Counted from the first letter of the stretch, positions 23,979 to 33,224 are shown. The stretch is DNA of 52,901 nt from Fimiplasma intestinipullorum (GCA_018715065.1 DVMJ01000030.1:1-52901), one strand, 5' to 3'. Notes: generated by a model from the letters alone, not told the origin. Translations and numbers: made by a program.

Positions 23979-25172
23979 TCATTTAGACCCTGCGGTGATT
24001 CCCTTCTTTCTAAACCATACAAATAGCCATAGACAGTTCACCGACAGTAATGTCACAAACCCCTTGAGATGACAGACTTCGACAATCATCGGCGTCACGA
24101 TCCCGGTAAGAAAGATCGCCGATCCACATAATACATTATAGATGGATTTATACGTGATCATCTTGGTAAGCGCCAGGCTGTTTTGGATATAGATGACCAT
24201 CAGTGTCATTATTCCTCCATTCAGACAGCCATAGATACCAATCACCCCAAACATATACCCTTTACCATCTAAAACATTGAGACCCAACCCAACCAAAGAA
24301 CATAACAATAGTAAAACCGTCACTCTTTGAAGGATCTTTTGGGTTTGAATATACCCCACCAGGAAAGTGAAGATCAGTGAGACCAGATTAAATAGTCCCA
24401 TCAGCAACCCTGAGACCTCTGAATGAAGATCAAACTCATTAATGCCTTGCTGCAAAAGAATATTGAAAGCCGAATAGAACAACGAGAGCTCCGCCATGAT
24501 CACGATCATTTGAAAAACTTCCCGGTTCTCCCTGACAAAAGACCGGATGATAGGTACGATATTCCGATCCGCACTGCATAGAGCCTGGTTCTTTACCGCT
24601 GTATCAACATGGATCGAACGAATCAGAAAAGCCGCCAGCAAAAATGACAATGCATTAAAAACAAGAAAGAACGACACATCACAATACATCAGCAGGATTG
24701 ATGAAATCAAGGTCGTCCCGATACCGACCAAATTGTCACAGGCCATCAAACGAGAGATCTGGGCATTATTGACGCAGACCAGCTTTGTCATCGTATCCAC
24801 ATACATTTTATAATAGGTATAAACAAGACTGCAGAGCGTTTCATACGCGATCACAACGACATAGTGCAGCTCATGATTAGTCTGCAGCAGGGCATAAAAA
24901 ATGAATGTCAATAGAAAATAAAGCAAATTCAGCCTGATCAGCGTCCGTTTAGGAGACAAAGAGATCGTCAAACGGATGGCAAACATCGAACCCAGGATCC
25001 GGACCAGGGCATTGAGGGCCGTGATGCAGCCCGCAATAAAGACAGAATTGGTATAAGAGGCAATCAGGATTACAATGGCCACTTCCTGCAGCGAATCACC
25101 GCACACGCTCGTGAGCCTGCTCGCAAAAAACTTTAGATAATTGGATTTTACCTCAAGACTTTTTTCTTCCAT
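23979..25172 (-). CDS. MFS transporter under T-box control
   Basis: The protein of about 397 residues has roughly twelve hydrophobic segments and a central charged loop, the layout of a major facilitator permease. The first cytoplasmic loop carries I-S-L-S-P-K-R-T-L-I-R-L-N. ATG 25172 is chosen over GTG 25178. The substrate is not evident from sequence. A T-box leader with its own strong promoter lies upstream, so expression should rise when a particular tRNA is uncharged. Transport of the cognate amino acid, or of an inhibitor of its tRNA synthetase, is the natural inference. Confidence 0.8.
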   Translation of the reverse strand: MEEKSLEVKSNYLKFFASRLTSVCGDSLQEVAIVILIASYTNSVFIAGCITALNALVRILGSMFAIRLTISLSPKRTLIRLNLLYFLLTFIFYALLQTNHELHYVVVIAYETLCSLVYTYYKMYVDTMTKLVCVNNAQISRLMACDNLVGIGTTLISSILLMYCDVSFFLVFNALSFLLAAFLIRSIHVDTAVKNQALCSADRNIVPIIRSFVRENREVFQMIVIMAELSLFYSAFNILLQQGINEFDLHSEVSGLLMGLFNLVSLIFTFLVGYIQTQKILQRVTVLLLLCSLVGLGLNVLDGKGYMFGVIGIYGCLNGGIMTLMVIYIQNSLALTKMITYKSIYNVLCGSAIFLTGIVTPMIVEVCHLKGFVTLLSVNCLWLFVWFRKKGITAGSK

Positions 25173-25283
25173 TTTCACTCAACCACCACGAGTCCACCCC
25201 ATGATAACAAAAAATCATCATCTGTGTTTTCATGCTCCTTTCCATAAACTCACTACTTCAAGTCATGCCGTTTTAGCAACATC

Positions 25284-25580
25284 AAAAAAAAGCTCCCATC
25301 TTCCTTCATCAGACGATGAAAGAGGACAAGAGCCTTACGCTTCGTGGTGCCACCTCTTTTTATCTGTTTCTCACAAAACAGACCTCATGACGTACGCATC
25401 ATTGAAGATGTTCATACGCTAACACGCTAACGGGTGTACCCGGAAATACCTACTTGATTCGACATTCAGCTCTGTGATGATGCGCATTTCTCTCTCCGAT
25501 TCTTTTCACCAGCCAGAACCTCTCTGTAGGACAGGGGCAAAATGCTTGTTCACGTCATTGCTTTTATTCAGTAGTTGTTG
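25284..25580 (-). promoter_or_regulatory. T-box riboswitch upstream of the MFS gene
   Basis: On the minus strand the leader contains an AGAGAGG...GGCTGGTGAAAA segment of Stem I, a linker with AGTAGG...CGGGT...CCGTTAG, the T-box AGGTGGCACCACG and a terminator ending GGGAGC-T7. The T-box bulge reads UGGC, predicting a tRNA with G as discriminator base (Ser, Asn, Asp and Trp tRNAs are candidates). The specifier codon could not be fixed by eye. Confidence 0.85.
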
Positions 25581-25585
25581 AAAGT

Positions 25586-25614
25586 ATTATAAAAAAGTGA
25601 AAAACAAAAGTCAA
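25586..25614 (-). promoter_or_regulatory. Sigma-A promoter of the MFS T-box leader
   Basis: TTGACT (25609-25614), a 17-bp spacer and TATAAT (25586-25591) occur on the minus strand. Confidence 0.8.
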
Positions 25615-25642
25615 TCCCTGCAATGTCATTTTTAAACGCACA

Positions 25643-25672
25643 AAAAGGAAGTCATGCGAAACTTCCTTTGCG
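25643..25672 (-). terminator. Terminator of the lipoprotein pair
   Basis: AAAGGAAGT, a loop and ACTTCCTTTTT on the minus strand follow the second lipoprotein gene. Confidence 0.7.
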
Positions 25673-25689
25673 TACTCGAAACCTATCCA

Positions 25690-26355
25690 TCAAGGTGAAA
25701 CGGCACCCACCTCGGTCATGACAACATAAGCCAGGTCTGTATTCTGACTCACACGTTCTATAAAAGCCGTGAGACCTTCTTCAGGAGCGATCGCAAAAAC
25801 ACTTGCTTCATCGATTTCAGAATTACCCTTAGTCGACCAAACTGCCGCTAAGACATGATATCTGCCATCTAAGGCAATCCTTTCGGGTTGATACAAATGG
25901 AAAGTGATCCCCGTTTCATCAAATATATCTTCGCCCCATGCCTGGTCTGCTTCAACCATCGATCCGGCATAACCCAATACAGAACCATCTTCTGCCTCGT
26001 TATAAAGCGCTGTGGATACATCACAGATTCCGATATCTGCCTGATGAAGATGCAATCCCACAAGCATTTTATTCATCGGGTTTGCTTCGGAGAGATACTG
26101 TGGGATTAGATACTCCTGGACCACCCTGCCTTCATCAATTGCCCAGACAAAAACAGATCCTTGATTATAATTCTGAAACTCGATACCGACTAGTTCAGTC
26201 GAAGACATCCTGGCTATCTCCTGTTCCTGTTCCGTAAACGTCAATGCCACCGCCTGAGGTTCATCTGTCACAGCCTCTTGATTTTCAGGTGTGCTGGTTG
26301 AACAGGCCCCTAACAGCAAGCAGGCACACATCAGCATCAATAATTTTTTCTTCAT
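25690..26355 (-). CDS. Predicted lipoprotein, paralogue B
   Basis: The 221-residue protein has a lipoprotein signal (M-K-K-K-L-L-M-L-M-C-A-C-L-L-L with G-A-C lipobox near 20), then a soluble domain with no recognised family. It shares I-G/V-G-I-E-F-Q-N-Y, G-S-V-F-x-W-A-I-D, L-Y-Q-P-E-R and a closing V-x-M-T-E-x-G-A with the gene upstream. ATG 26355 follows GGGAGGGAG. The pair arose by tandem duplication and would be displayed on the outer face of the membrane. Confidence 0.75.
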   Translation of the reverse strand: MKKKLLMLMCACLLLGACSTSTPENQEAVTDEPQAVALTFTEQEQEIARMSSTELVGIEFQNYNQGSVFVWAIDEGRVVQEYLIPQYLSEANPMNKMLVGLHLHQADIGICDVSTALYNEAEDGSVLGYAGSMVEADQAWGEDIFDETGITFHLYQPERIALDGRYHVLAAVWSTKGNSEIDEASVFAIAPEEGLTAFIERVSQNTDLAYVVMTEVGAVSP

Positions 26356-26440
26356 GCTTCTCCCTCCCATCGTTCTCCACACATATAGCGCATCAACCAA
26401 TCATGAGTTCATTTTCTGACAGGATGCTTGCGAAAGGAGA

Positions 26441-27079
26441 TTAAAACGTCGCGCCAATCTCTGTCATGATGACATAAGCAAAGTCAGTGTTGTCACTCAC
26501 CCGGGTAAAGAAATCGGTCAAACTTTCTTCAGGGTTGATCGTAAAAACACTCGCTTCATCGATACCACGGGCGACTTGTGCTTGCCAAAAAACAGCCAAT
26601 ACCTGATACTTGCCCTCTAATACAACCCTTTCGGGCTGATACAAATGGGTAAAAGTGTTTCCCTCTTTGCCCCATGCCTGGGCTGCTTCGACGGTTTCCT
26701 GAGATGCGATATAAGATCCGATGTCTGACTGACGGAAAATCTCCGTTGTCACGTCATAAGTCATCTGGTTTGCCTCCGTGCTGCTAAACCCCACTAAAAT
26801 CTTGGTCATCTGATTTCCTTTGGTAATATAGAAAGGGGACAGATACTCCTGTGCCACTTTGTTATCATCGATGGCCCAGATAAAAACAGATCCCTGTGTA
26901 TAGTTTTGAAACTCGATACCGACGATCTCGCTAAAGGTCAGTCTGGCAATTTGTTCCTCCTGATTCGTAAAAGTGATCGCTGTAGCTTGCGGAACAGATC
27001 CTTCTGCTTCAGCAGGGCCATTCGAACAAGCCCCAAACAGTAAACACGCACATATCAGCATCAACCATTTTTTCTTCAT
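26441..27079 (-). CDS. Predicted lipoprotein, paralogue A
   Basis: The 212-residue protein has a lipoprotein signal (lipobox F-G-A-C near 16-19) and the same domain as its downstream neighbour, with roughly half the positions visibly conserved. No enzyme motif was recognised. GGAGGGAGAAA precedes the ATG. The 85-base gap between the two genes shows no terminator, so they are likely cotranscribed. Confidence 0.75.
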   Translation of the reverse strand: MKKKWLMLICACLLFGACSNGPAEAEGSVPQATAITFTNQEEQIARLTFSEIVGIEFQNYTQGSVFIWAIDDNKVAQEYLSPFYITKGNQMTKILVGFSSTEANQMTYDVTTEIFRQSDIGSYIASQETVEAAQAWGKEGNTFTHLYQPERVVLEGKYQVLAVFWQAQVARGIDEASVFTINPEESLTDFFTRVSDNTDFAYVIMTEIGATF

Positions 27080-27373
27080 TTTTCTCCCTCCATTCTACCC
27101 AAGAAATGCCCCATTGAAATTCATTTACACTTTCTTATCTCATAATAGGTGCCAAGCAGGACAACTAAGAGGATGCGACTTTGTATCTTGATTATCTCTA
27201 GATCCCATCATGTTCCAATAAAGCGGATTGACCTGTTCCGATTTGGTAAACTGTATCCACCAAAGACACAATGATTTGTTCAGCAAAACTAACAACAAAT
27301 AAGCCGACACATACACTAGTCCATTTTAAAATTTTGATTCATGTACCAGAAGATTTCCTGCACATCTCTCCCT

Positions 27374-27661
27374 TTAATCTCCGCCTTCAATTGACCTTGG
27401 TAACTTTCGAAGTGCACAATAGAAATAAATCAGGATATAGACTAACGCTAAGGACCACTCTAAAAAATGTAACTGAAGCGACCATTCCAACTGATGGAAA
27501 TAAAAGAATGGAATGAAAAATAAAGCAGAGACACACATGCGAAACAAGCTCGTCGTTCGTTTCGTTGAAAGAGAGCCATTGCAGCAGATCAAGATAGCAA
27601 TGATCTCACTGAAAATAATGATCACATATTGACTTGTATATGATAATCCCGCTAACATCAT
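27374..27661 (-). CDS. Small hydrophobic membrane protein
   Basis: The 95-residue protein has about three hydrophobic segments and ends in a basic tail (R-K-L-P-R-S-I-E-G-G-D). It was not recognised. ATG 27661 follows AGGTGG by seven bases, which supports translation. It may be a fragment of a larger membrane protein, since decayed genes surround it; codon use is AT-rich. Confidence 0.45.
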   Translation of the reverse strand: MMLAGLSYTSQYVIIIFSEIIAILICCNGSLSTKRTTSLFRMCVSALFFIPFFYFHQLEWSLQLHFLEWSLALVYILIYFYCALRKLPRSIEGGD

Positions 27662-27989
27662 TAACTCACCACCTGTAAAATAATCTTTAGTTGGTTCCAA
27701 ATCAGATCTTCATACATATGGTTGCTTCCCTTTATTCCATTATAACAAAGTGCTTTCAAAATAACCATATTTTTTGACATTTTTTTAAAAATACCCGTTA
27801 TTTTGTTTGAATGATACGTCAATCGGATAAAAATAACATATAGATAACAATGATGGTTTCAACCGGTTTAGAATTTTATTAATAATGATGCTCGGATCAT
27901 CCGATCATTCTCCATCATAAGCATTTACTTTTTCTCAAAAGCGTGATACAGACGACTTATAACAATCGCGTCATTTTAACTACTTTCAT
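27662..27989. other. Gene-free stretch
   Basis: This AT-rich stretch has no supported reading frame, no clear terminator and no recognisable RNA. It lies between the small membrane protein and an MFS fragment and may be debris from the same decay. Confidence 0.5.
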
Positions 27990-28379
27990 CTATGCCTCCC
28001 TATTCAACACCAGACCTATCACAATCAAAATCGTCAACAACATACAGAGTCCTAACAAATTCCATTCAGATAATAGTCCGCTGACCATCAAAGCCGCTGG
28101 TGTCAGACTGTGACTGACGACATTGAAATAAGCATATACACGCCCCATCATCTGATCATCTACGGTAGCCTGCAAATGCGCATTGAAAGGAATGTTGAAT
28201 AAAGGTGACATGATTCCAACACCAAACACCGTCACCATCAGTATTCCAAGAAATAACCAGGACGAGACATACCCACTAAAAAACAGCTGATAATCAAGCA
28301 TCATGAGTATGAAACAAACCAGGTATAGCAGGAAAAACTGACCAAACTTTTCCAAAGACACATGATTCTTTTTGACCAA
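27990..28379 (-). pseudogene. C-terminal fragment of an MFS transporter
   Basis: The 129 codons encode about four membrane helices with V-D-D-Q-M-M-G-R-V-Y-A-Y-F-N, a segment typical of the second half of drug-type MFS permeases. The first two thirds of a normal permease (about 270 residues) are missing and upstream sequence holds no continuation. The initial M-V-K-K has no good ribosome site. It is probably a remnant. Confidence 0.65.
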
Positions 28380-28460
28380 ATAAGCAGAGTAGCACTAAAC
28401 AATAAACAAAAATTTCGATTCTTAAATAAATGCATCGTTTGTTCACCTCGCTTGTCTAAA

Positions 28461-28492
28461 CAAAAACTGCCTGCCATCAATCAGCAAGCAGT
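28461..28492 (-). terminator. Terminator of the anchored-protein/ABC operon
   Basis: ACTGCTTGC, a nine-base loop, GCAGGCAGT and TTTTTG on the minus strand lie downstream of the gene at 28520. Confidence 0.7.
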
Positions 28493-28519
28493 CTTCATAT
28501 TCATCTAAAGATGAAAATA

Positions 28520-28861
28520 TCAATAACCCATTTCTGCCATCATCTTCTCATAATCAGATTTTGCACTACCCGTAAATTCAAAACGGTATTCTCCACTGAA
28601 TAGAAGGTCTTTAATGGTCCTATAATTTTTCAATTTGAAGTCCCAATCGTACTTATCAAAGAACCATGAAGTGATTTCTTCTCGGCCATCTATATCTGAA
28701 TAAGAAGACTGATAGACTCGAATATCATCGCGTCTTTCATCAATAAAATCAATTCTGGCTTTCATGCCTGCAGGAACATCTTGATCCACTCTCCAATAAA
28801 TAATTCCAGCACCTAGAATCAACACGACAGCAACAATAACGATCATGATCTTTTTCTTCAT
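28520..28861 (-). CDS. Small membrane-anchored or secreted protein
   Basis: The 113-residue protein has a basic start (M-K-K-K), a hydrophobic helix at about 5-22 and a polar, acidic and aromatic C-terminal part (S-W-F-F-D-K-Y-D-W-D-F-K-L-K). The helix may be an uncleaved anchor. GGAGGTG precedes the ATG at 28861. It lies about 200 bases behind the two ABC fusions on the same strand and could belong to the same system, for instance as an immunity or accessory protein; this is inference from position only. Confidence 0.55.
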   Translation of the reverse strand: MKKKIMIVIVAVVLILGAGIIYWRVDQDVPAGMKARIDFIDERRDDIRVYQSSYSDIDGREEITSWFFDKYDWDFKLKNYRTIKDLLFSGEYRFEFTGSAKSDYEKMMAEMGY

Positions 28862-29062
28862 ACATATGGCACCTCCAATCACCAGCTCTTTTTTAAAGAT
28901 ACTTGAAAGAATTTGTCTGCCTGACTGTTACAAGAACAATAATCATTTTCTTTATAATCAAATGTCAGCAAACTCGGGATGCTCTTATATAAGAGCAACA
29001 AATCTTTCTATCCCACACTTTGCATATCATAAGCACTTATATTTTCAGATAGATACTATTCG

Positions 29063-30739
29063 TTAATGCGAAGATTTTTGTTTACCTCGTAAGCAGCCTA
29101 GACAATCCAATCGCCAAAGCGCAATCCCTAAACCAGACACACGGATAATCATCAAAGCCAACGCTTGGATCCACAGGATCGGATCGAACCATAGAAAGGC
29201 AAGCAATAATAAGCTCTCTTTGATACAACGCAGGGCATCTAAAAGAAATAGTTGCCTTTTTGTCATCCCTGTCATCATCAGAATTGCCCAGTTCATTTGA
29301 GCTAATGTATTTTCATGAAGACAGAAGAGGAACCCGATTAACAGACTCAACCCGACCAGTAAGATACGAAACCACGTAAAGAACATATGAATCTGTTGCG
29401 AACGGGATAATTCGGCCTCCTGCATAGCCCGTGTGCTTAAGACGGTCCAGTCCGGGTTCATCCTCTCCAGCGTCGTTTCCAGCTGTGGCAATTGACTGGC
29501 ATAACGCACCTCTAAATGCAAGGCACTAATCTTGGCACTAGGCGCATTCAGAGCATCTTCCACCAGCGCATAGGCAATGTAGATCGTCGGGATATCCGAT
29601 CCATCCCTCAGATTGCCGACATCTTCGCTGTGAATATAAAGTGTCTCGAAATTCCCATTTGTTTGTGTGATCGGTAAAAACAGAGAATCATAGCTCGCTT
29701 TTTCGTTAAGCATGATCTCATGTTCCAGATTCTGTGAAGAATAAACGACCTTTACTAATTGATCATCGATCTGCCAGGAAGTATACGGCGTGATACGATC
29801 AACCAGCTCAATATTTGTCAGAGCCTCCACGATGGATGGCGAAAAAGCAGGATAAGACACGTCATCACGGCTCGCAGATGGCGCATTGATCAGGATCACC
29901 CCAAAAGGATCGGGAACATAGGCACTCTGTTGTTGATAACCAGCTAGCCAATGACTGCTTAAAAGCCAGAGCACGCTCACACCTGCCACCAAAAACCAAT
30001 ACCAGGCATCACTGAGTCGTCGCTCACGATGTCTTGTGAGGATGCGATACCAGGATTTGTTTTGCTTGCACGTTCTTTTAAGAACCGGCCTTTTTTCTTT
30101 CCCATCTTGTCTGACTTGCTGAATCTCGCCATCCGCTATGTGGTAATGCCAGTGAGCATAGCGCAATAGCCACTGTTGATGTGTGACCATCACAATGGTC
30201 AGGGCTGTATGTTGGCGTACATTCTCCAGGACCTCCATGAAAAGTAAGCTATCTTCTTTTTCCAACGCGCTGGTCGGCTCATCCAGTAATAACAGACGTG
30301 GTTGTTTTGCCAGCGCCAACCCTAAGGCCAGACGCTGTTTTTCCCCACCGGATAAATGCGTGACCTGATCTTCAAGACGCAGATCCAGTCGCAGGGCCTC
30401 TAAATAGTCCAGCATCTCTGTCCGACTGATTGAACGATGGTCCAAAGCTGCGGCCAGTTCAAACTGATCACGAATCGTCTTCAGTGAAGGAAAGCGAGGC
30501 TCCTGCGCCACGATCCCGACCTGTCGAGCACGCCAGTCGGGGTCTGTCAGCTCATGAGAAATCCCCTCCACCTGCATATCGGGCAGCTTCAATAGACCCG
30601 CCAGCACATAGAGCAGGGTGCTCTTGCCACAGCCATTATCACCAGTAATCATCGTTGTCAGCCCCTCAGGAATGGTAATGGAAGCATTCTCAAAGAGGAC
30701 ACGATCGTAGGCCAGATGAATATGCTTGAATTGCAGCAT
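29063..30739 (-). CDS. ABC ATPase-permease fusion, MacB-like, second of a pair
   Basis: In the 558-residue protein the ATPase comes first (Walker A G-D-N-G-C-G-K-S-T at about 34-42, signature L-S-G-G-E-K-Q-R, Walker B L-L-L-D-E-P). A membrane helix follows near 245, then an extracellular region of about 200 residues and C-terminal helices, the layout of FtsX/MacB permeases. The order resembles MacB, but here two such proteins are adjacent and probably heterodimerise. GAGGAGATG precedes the ATG, inside the end of the upstream gene. Export of, or self-protection against, the secreted protein encoded upstream is the likely role. Confidence 0.8.
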   Translation of the reverse strand: MLQFKHIHLAYDRVLFENASITIPEGLTTMITGDNGCGKSTLLYVLAGLLKLPDMQVEGISHELTDPDWRARQVGIVAQEPRFPSLKTIRDQFELAAALDHRSISRTEMLDYLEALRLDLRLEDQVTHLSGGEKQRLALGLALAKQPRLLLLDEPTSALEKEDSLLFMEVLENVRQHTALTIVMVTHQQWLLRYAHWHYHIADGEIQQVRQDGKEKRPVLKRTCKQNKSWYRILTRHRERRLSDAWYWFLVAGVSVLWLLSSHWLAGYQQQSAYVPDPFGVILINAPSASRDDVSYPAFSPSIVEALTNIELVDRITPYTSWQIDDQLVKVVYSSQNLEHEIMLNEKASYDSLFLPITQTNGNFETLYIHSEDVGNLRDGSDIPTIYIAYALVEDALNAPSAKISALHLEVRYASQLPQLETTLERMNPDWTVLSTRAMQEAELSRSQQIHMFFTWFRILLVGLSLLIGFLFCLHENTLAQMNWAILMMTGMTKRQLFLLDALRCIKESLLLLAFLWFDPILWIQALALMIIRVSGLGIALWRLDCLGCLRGKQKSSH

Positions 30740-30743
30740 CCGC

Positions 30744-32702
30744 TCATCTCCTCAATATGGAATAGAGATGACTGACTAGGCCGAAGGCTAGACTTACCAA
30801 AAGCACCAGTCCGACACTCATCCATGCATACATTGTATCCAGTTGAACCATATAACCTGCCCGATACATAATGTTATAAGCTACAAAGAAGCCAATCAGG
30901 CCGATCAGGAAGATTCCTACACTTTCAACCATGCCCTGTTTGATGACCAACAGGCAAAGCTTGCCCGATGAAAGCAAACGTCTGGAAAATAACAGCCGAT
31001 CCTTACGAAAGCTTCTCTCATTGAGCACACTGAACAATACAAAGGCCAACAGGGCTCCAATACTTACCCCTATCAATAAATTTCTGACTGTTGCGACATA
31101 ACGTTCCTGCACTTTCTGAAACCAGGAGGCTTCTGTGATCTGAGAATGAGAGATTCCGGCATTGGGCAAAGATGCATGAACCTCGCTTGTTGTCTTTTCC
31201 ACATCTTCACTAAAAGCCATATAGGAACTCGCATAATAGACCTGCCCATCCTTCAGCAGATTTGAATCGCCATAGGAAGCCATCATTGTCGCCATCGTTT
31301 CATATGGCAGATAGATCTCTGCATATTCCTGATAGTTGCCACTTTTGTGAGGAACGACCCCAAGTACATCCAGCGTTAATGGCACCGTGACATACGTATA
31401 CTGTGTCGACTCCATCTCTACTTCCTGCCCATCCATGATCTGATAGCCAGTTGTCGTTCCGGCTTCAACCGGAATATTAACCTCTAGTTCGATCTGTAAA
31501 GACGTTACCTTGGCCCAGTCGATGCCTAAATAGGGCAAATAATCTTCCAGAAGATAACATGGAACGGCCTGAGTATCCTGACTGGACGACCAGTTGATGA
31601 TTGCTTTATCATCAAATTGCTGCTCATCATAATATGGAAAAAAAACTGGTGGCGCATAGCTTGGATCCTCTTTGGACTCGACATGACGCCTAGTGACATT
31701 ATTTCCATTCATCGTTAATGTCATCTCATAATACCAGTCCCCTCTTTGCTGGGAGCTGGAAGGATACTGAGCCGTTTGCCAGTTAAAAAACGGATAGACA
31801 GTGGTCCCTTCCAGGCGGCGTATCCTTTCTATGTCTTCATCCGAAAAGAACAGGTGATAGGGATTATACTTCGCTGAAGCATTATTATCATGATGAATGA
31901 GCAATTGATTCGATGGAGTATTTGCCAGAACCTTTTGGGTCTCCCAATCAATTTGGATAAAGAAAAGCATTCCGACAACTAAACAAGCGACGATCAGACC
32001 CTCAACCCAAATAGTGATCAAATGAAGGACTGCCTGTTTACGAAAACAGCCCTTGAGATAAAGCCAGCCAACAGGCAACGCTTTTCCTCTTTTTTCAAGT
32101 GGATAAGACCGTTCTTCCTGTGCCTCTTTTTGACAGATGAGCTGATGATGATCGATGGCATAGACCATATCACAAGCGGCAACAAGGATCGGATCATGGG
32201 TAGCGAGAACCATGATACAATGCGTCTTTTGGGCAAAAGAACGTAGTAGTTTAATCAACTGCTCCCTACCTTCCTGATCCATGGAAGCCGTGATCTCATC
32301 CAAGAGAATGACATCTGCCTGAATCAAAAGAGCCATGACCAGTAACAGTCGCTGTTTTTCACCACCAGACAGTTGTGAAGGATAAGCCTTTAGAGAAACC
32401 TTCAGTCCTACAAATGCCATTGCATTTTGAATCTTCTTCTCATCAAAGGACAAACCATAAAGCCGCCCAAGCATCATTAAATTATCCTGGCAAGACATTT
32501 TCTCAAAGAAATTATCCTGTTGATAGATATGGAGCACGCGCTTATCTTTGAAGCGTTCTTGTAGAAGATTCAACAGACTTGTCTTGCCACTTCCGCTCTT
32601 ACCCACCAATCCGGTCAGTTTTCCAGCCACCAGGGACATTCTGGCATCCTTAAGAATGACTTTCTTACCAAAATTAATCGATAATTTCTCTAACGTTATC
32701 AT
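30744..32702 (-). CDS. ABC ATPase-permease fusion, MacB-like, first of a pair
   Basis: The 652-residue protein has an N-terminal ATPase (G-K-S-G-S-G-K-T at about 35-42, L-S-G-G-E-K-Q-R, I-L-L-D-E-I). It then has one helix near 225-250, a large extracellular domain (about 260-520) and three C-terminal helices. It is clearly related in design to its partner downstream. GAGGTGAGAAC precedes the ATG. The short gap to the secreted-protein gene upstream suggests one transport system. Similar ATPase/large-permease sets accompany lactococcin 972-like bacteriocins, though fused subunits are less usual. Confidence 0.82.
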   Translation of the reverse strand: MITLEKLSINFGKKVILKDARMSLVAGKLTGLVGKSGSGKTSLLNLLQERFKDKRVLHIYQQDNFFEKMSCQDNLMMLGRLYGLSFDEKKIQNAMAFVGLKVSLKAYPSQLSGGEKQRLLLVMALLIQADVILLDEITASMDQEGREQLIKLLRSFAQKTHCIMVLATHDPILVAACDMVYAIDHHQLICQKEAQEERSYPLEKRGKALPVGWLYLKGCFRKQAVLHLITIWVEGLIVACLVVGMLFFIQIDWETQKVLANTPSNQLLIHHDNNASAKYNPYHLFFSDEDIERIRRLEGTTVYPFFNWQTAQYPSSSQQRGDWYYEMTLTMNGNNVTRRHVESKEDPSYAPPVFFPYYDEQQFDDKAIINWSSSQDTQAVPCYLLEDYLPYLGIDWAKVTSLQIELEVNIPVEAGTTTGYQIMDGQEVEMESTQYTYVTVPLTLDVLGVVPHKSGNYQEYAEIYLPYETMATMMASYGDSNLLKDGQVYYASSYMAFSEDVEKTTSEVHASLPNAGISHSQITEASWFQKVQERYVATVRNLLIGVSIGALLAFVLFSVLNERSFRKDRLLFSRRLLSSGKLCLLVIKQGMVESVGIFLIGLIGFFVAYNIMYRAGYMVQLDTMYAWMSVGLVLLVSLAFGLVSHLYSILRR

Positions 32703-32797
32703 GTTCTCACCTCGTTCTTCACCTAGAGAAAAACAATATAATAATTTGCTATTTTCCTTAAATATTGTGCATTAAAGAATCATTAACTTATATAGTA

Positions 32798-32824
32798 AGG
32801 GGAGTTCATAAAGAACTCCACTTT
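32798..32824. terminator. Hairpin between the secreted-protein gene and the ABC genes
   Basis: GGAGTTC pairs with GAACTCC. A T tract follows on the plus strand, not on the minus strand where the operon runs. It may be a partial attenuator or processing site that lowers ABC expression relative to the secreted protein. Confidence 0.4.
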
Positions 32825-32825
32825 T

Positions 32826-33224
32826 TTACCAAGTATGCGTTGAAGACCAATATCCAGTATGATAAGGACTCATGGCATAATCACATTCTCCAAAGGCTGT
32901 GTTTCTTGTTGGATAACTTTCGTGAACATTCGTTAATGTGATACTTCCAACCGAGTAAATCCTGGCACTATGCACACTCATCAAGATTCCTGTTACATCT
33001 TGAATATCGGCTCTACTTCTAAAATAAATATAGCTAATATTCAAAGGACCATCAGTAACAATTTTAGATGTTATCTTTTCATGTGTTGTAATAGAAGGCG
33101 CTCTTCTCTCAACAGCGTCAGATGTAGTAGCAAAAACCTGAGTAAACAACATAGAAAATGTAACCAATACGGCAAAAGACAAACACAGTGATTTAGCTAA
33201 AATACTGTTAAATATTTTTTTCAT
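32826..33224 (-). CDS. Secreted small protein, candidate bacteriocin or peptide effector
   Basis: The 132-residue protein has a Sec signal (basic start, hydrophobic core at about 12-28, cleavage likely after Q-V-F-A near 33). It leaves a mature product of about 100 residues rich in S, T, Y and I that ends Y-H-T-G-Y-W-S-S-T-H-T-W. It has a single mature cysteine. No family is recognised; the aromatic end loosely recalls lactococcin 972-like proteins. GAGGAGGATTAG precedes the ATG. It heads the ABC operon and is divergent from the peptide/regulator pair. Confidence 0.65.
   Translation of the reverse strand: MKKIFNSILAKSLCLSFAVLVTFSMLFTQVFATTSDAVERRAPSITTHEKITSKIVTDGPLNISYIYFRSRADIQDVTGILMSVHSARIYSVGSITLTNVHESYPTRNTAFGECDYAMSPYHTGYWSSTHTW

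Noticed and set aside
25388..25571. ATGACGT/ACGTCAT pairing that could be read as the base of T-box Stem I
   Set aside because: It would enclose the conserved linker as well as Stem I, contrary to the T-box fold, so it is probably coincidental.
27137..27323. GTG-started 58-codon hydrophobic frame on the minus strand after the small membrane protein
   Set aside because: There is no ribosome site and a stop directly precedes the GTG. It may be a frameshifted tail of the neighbouring membrane protein but cannot be supported.
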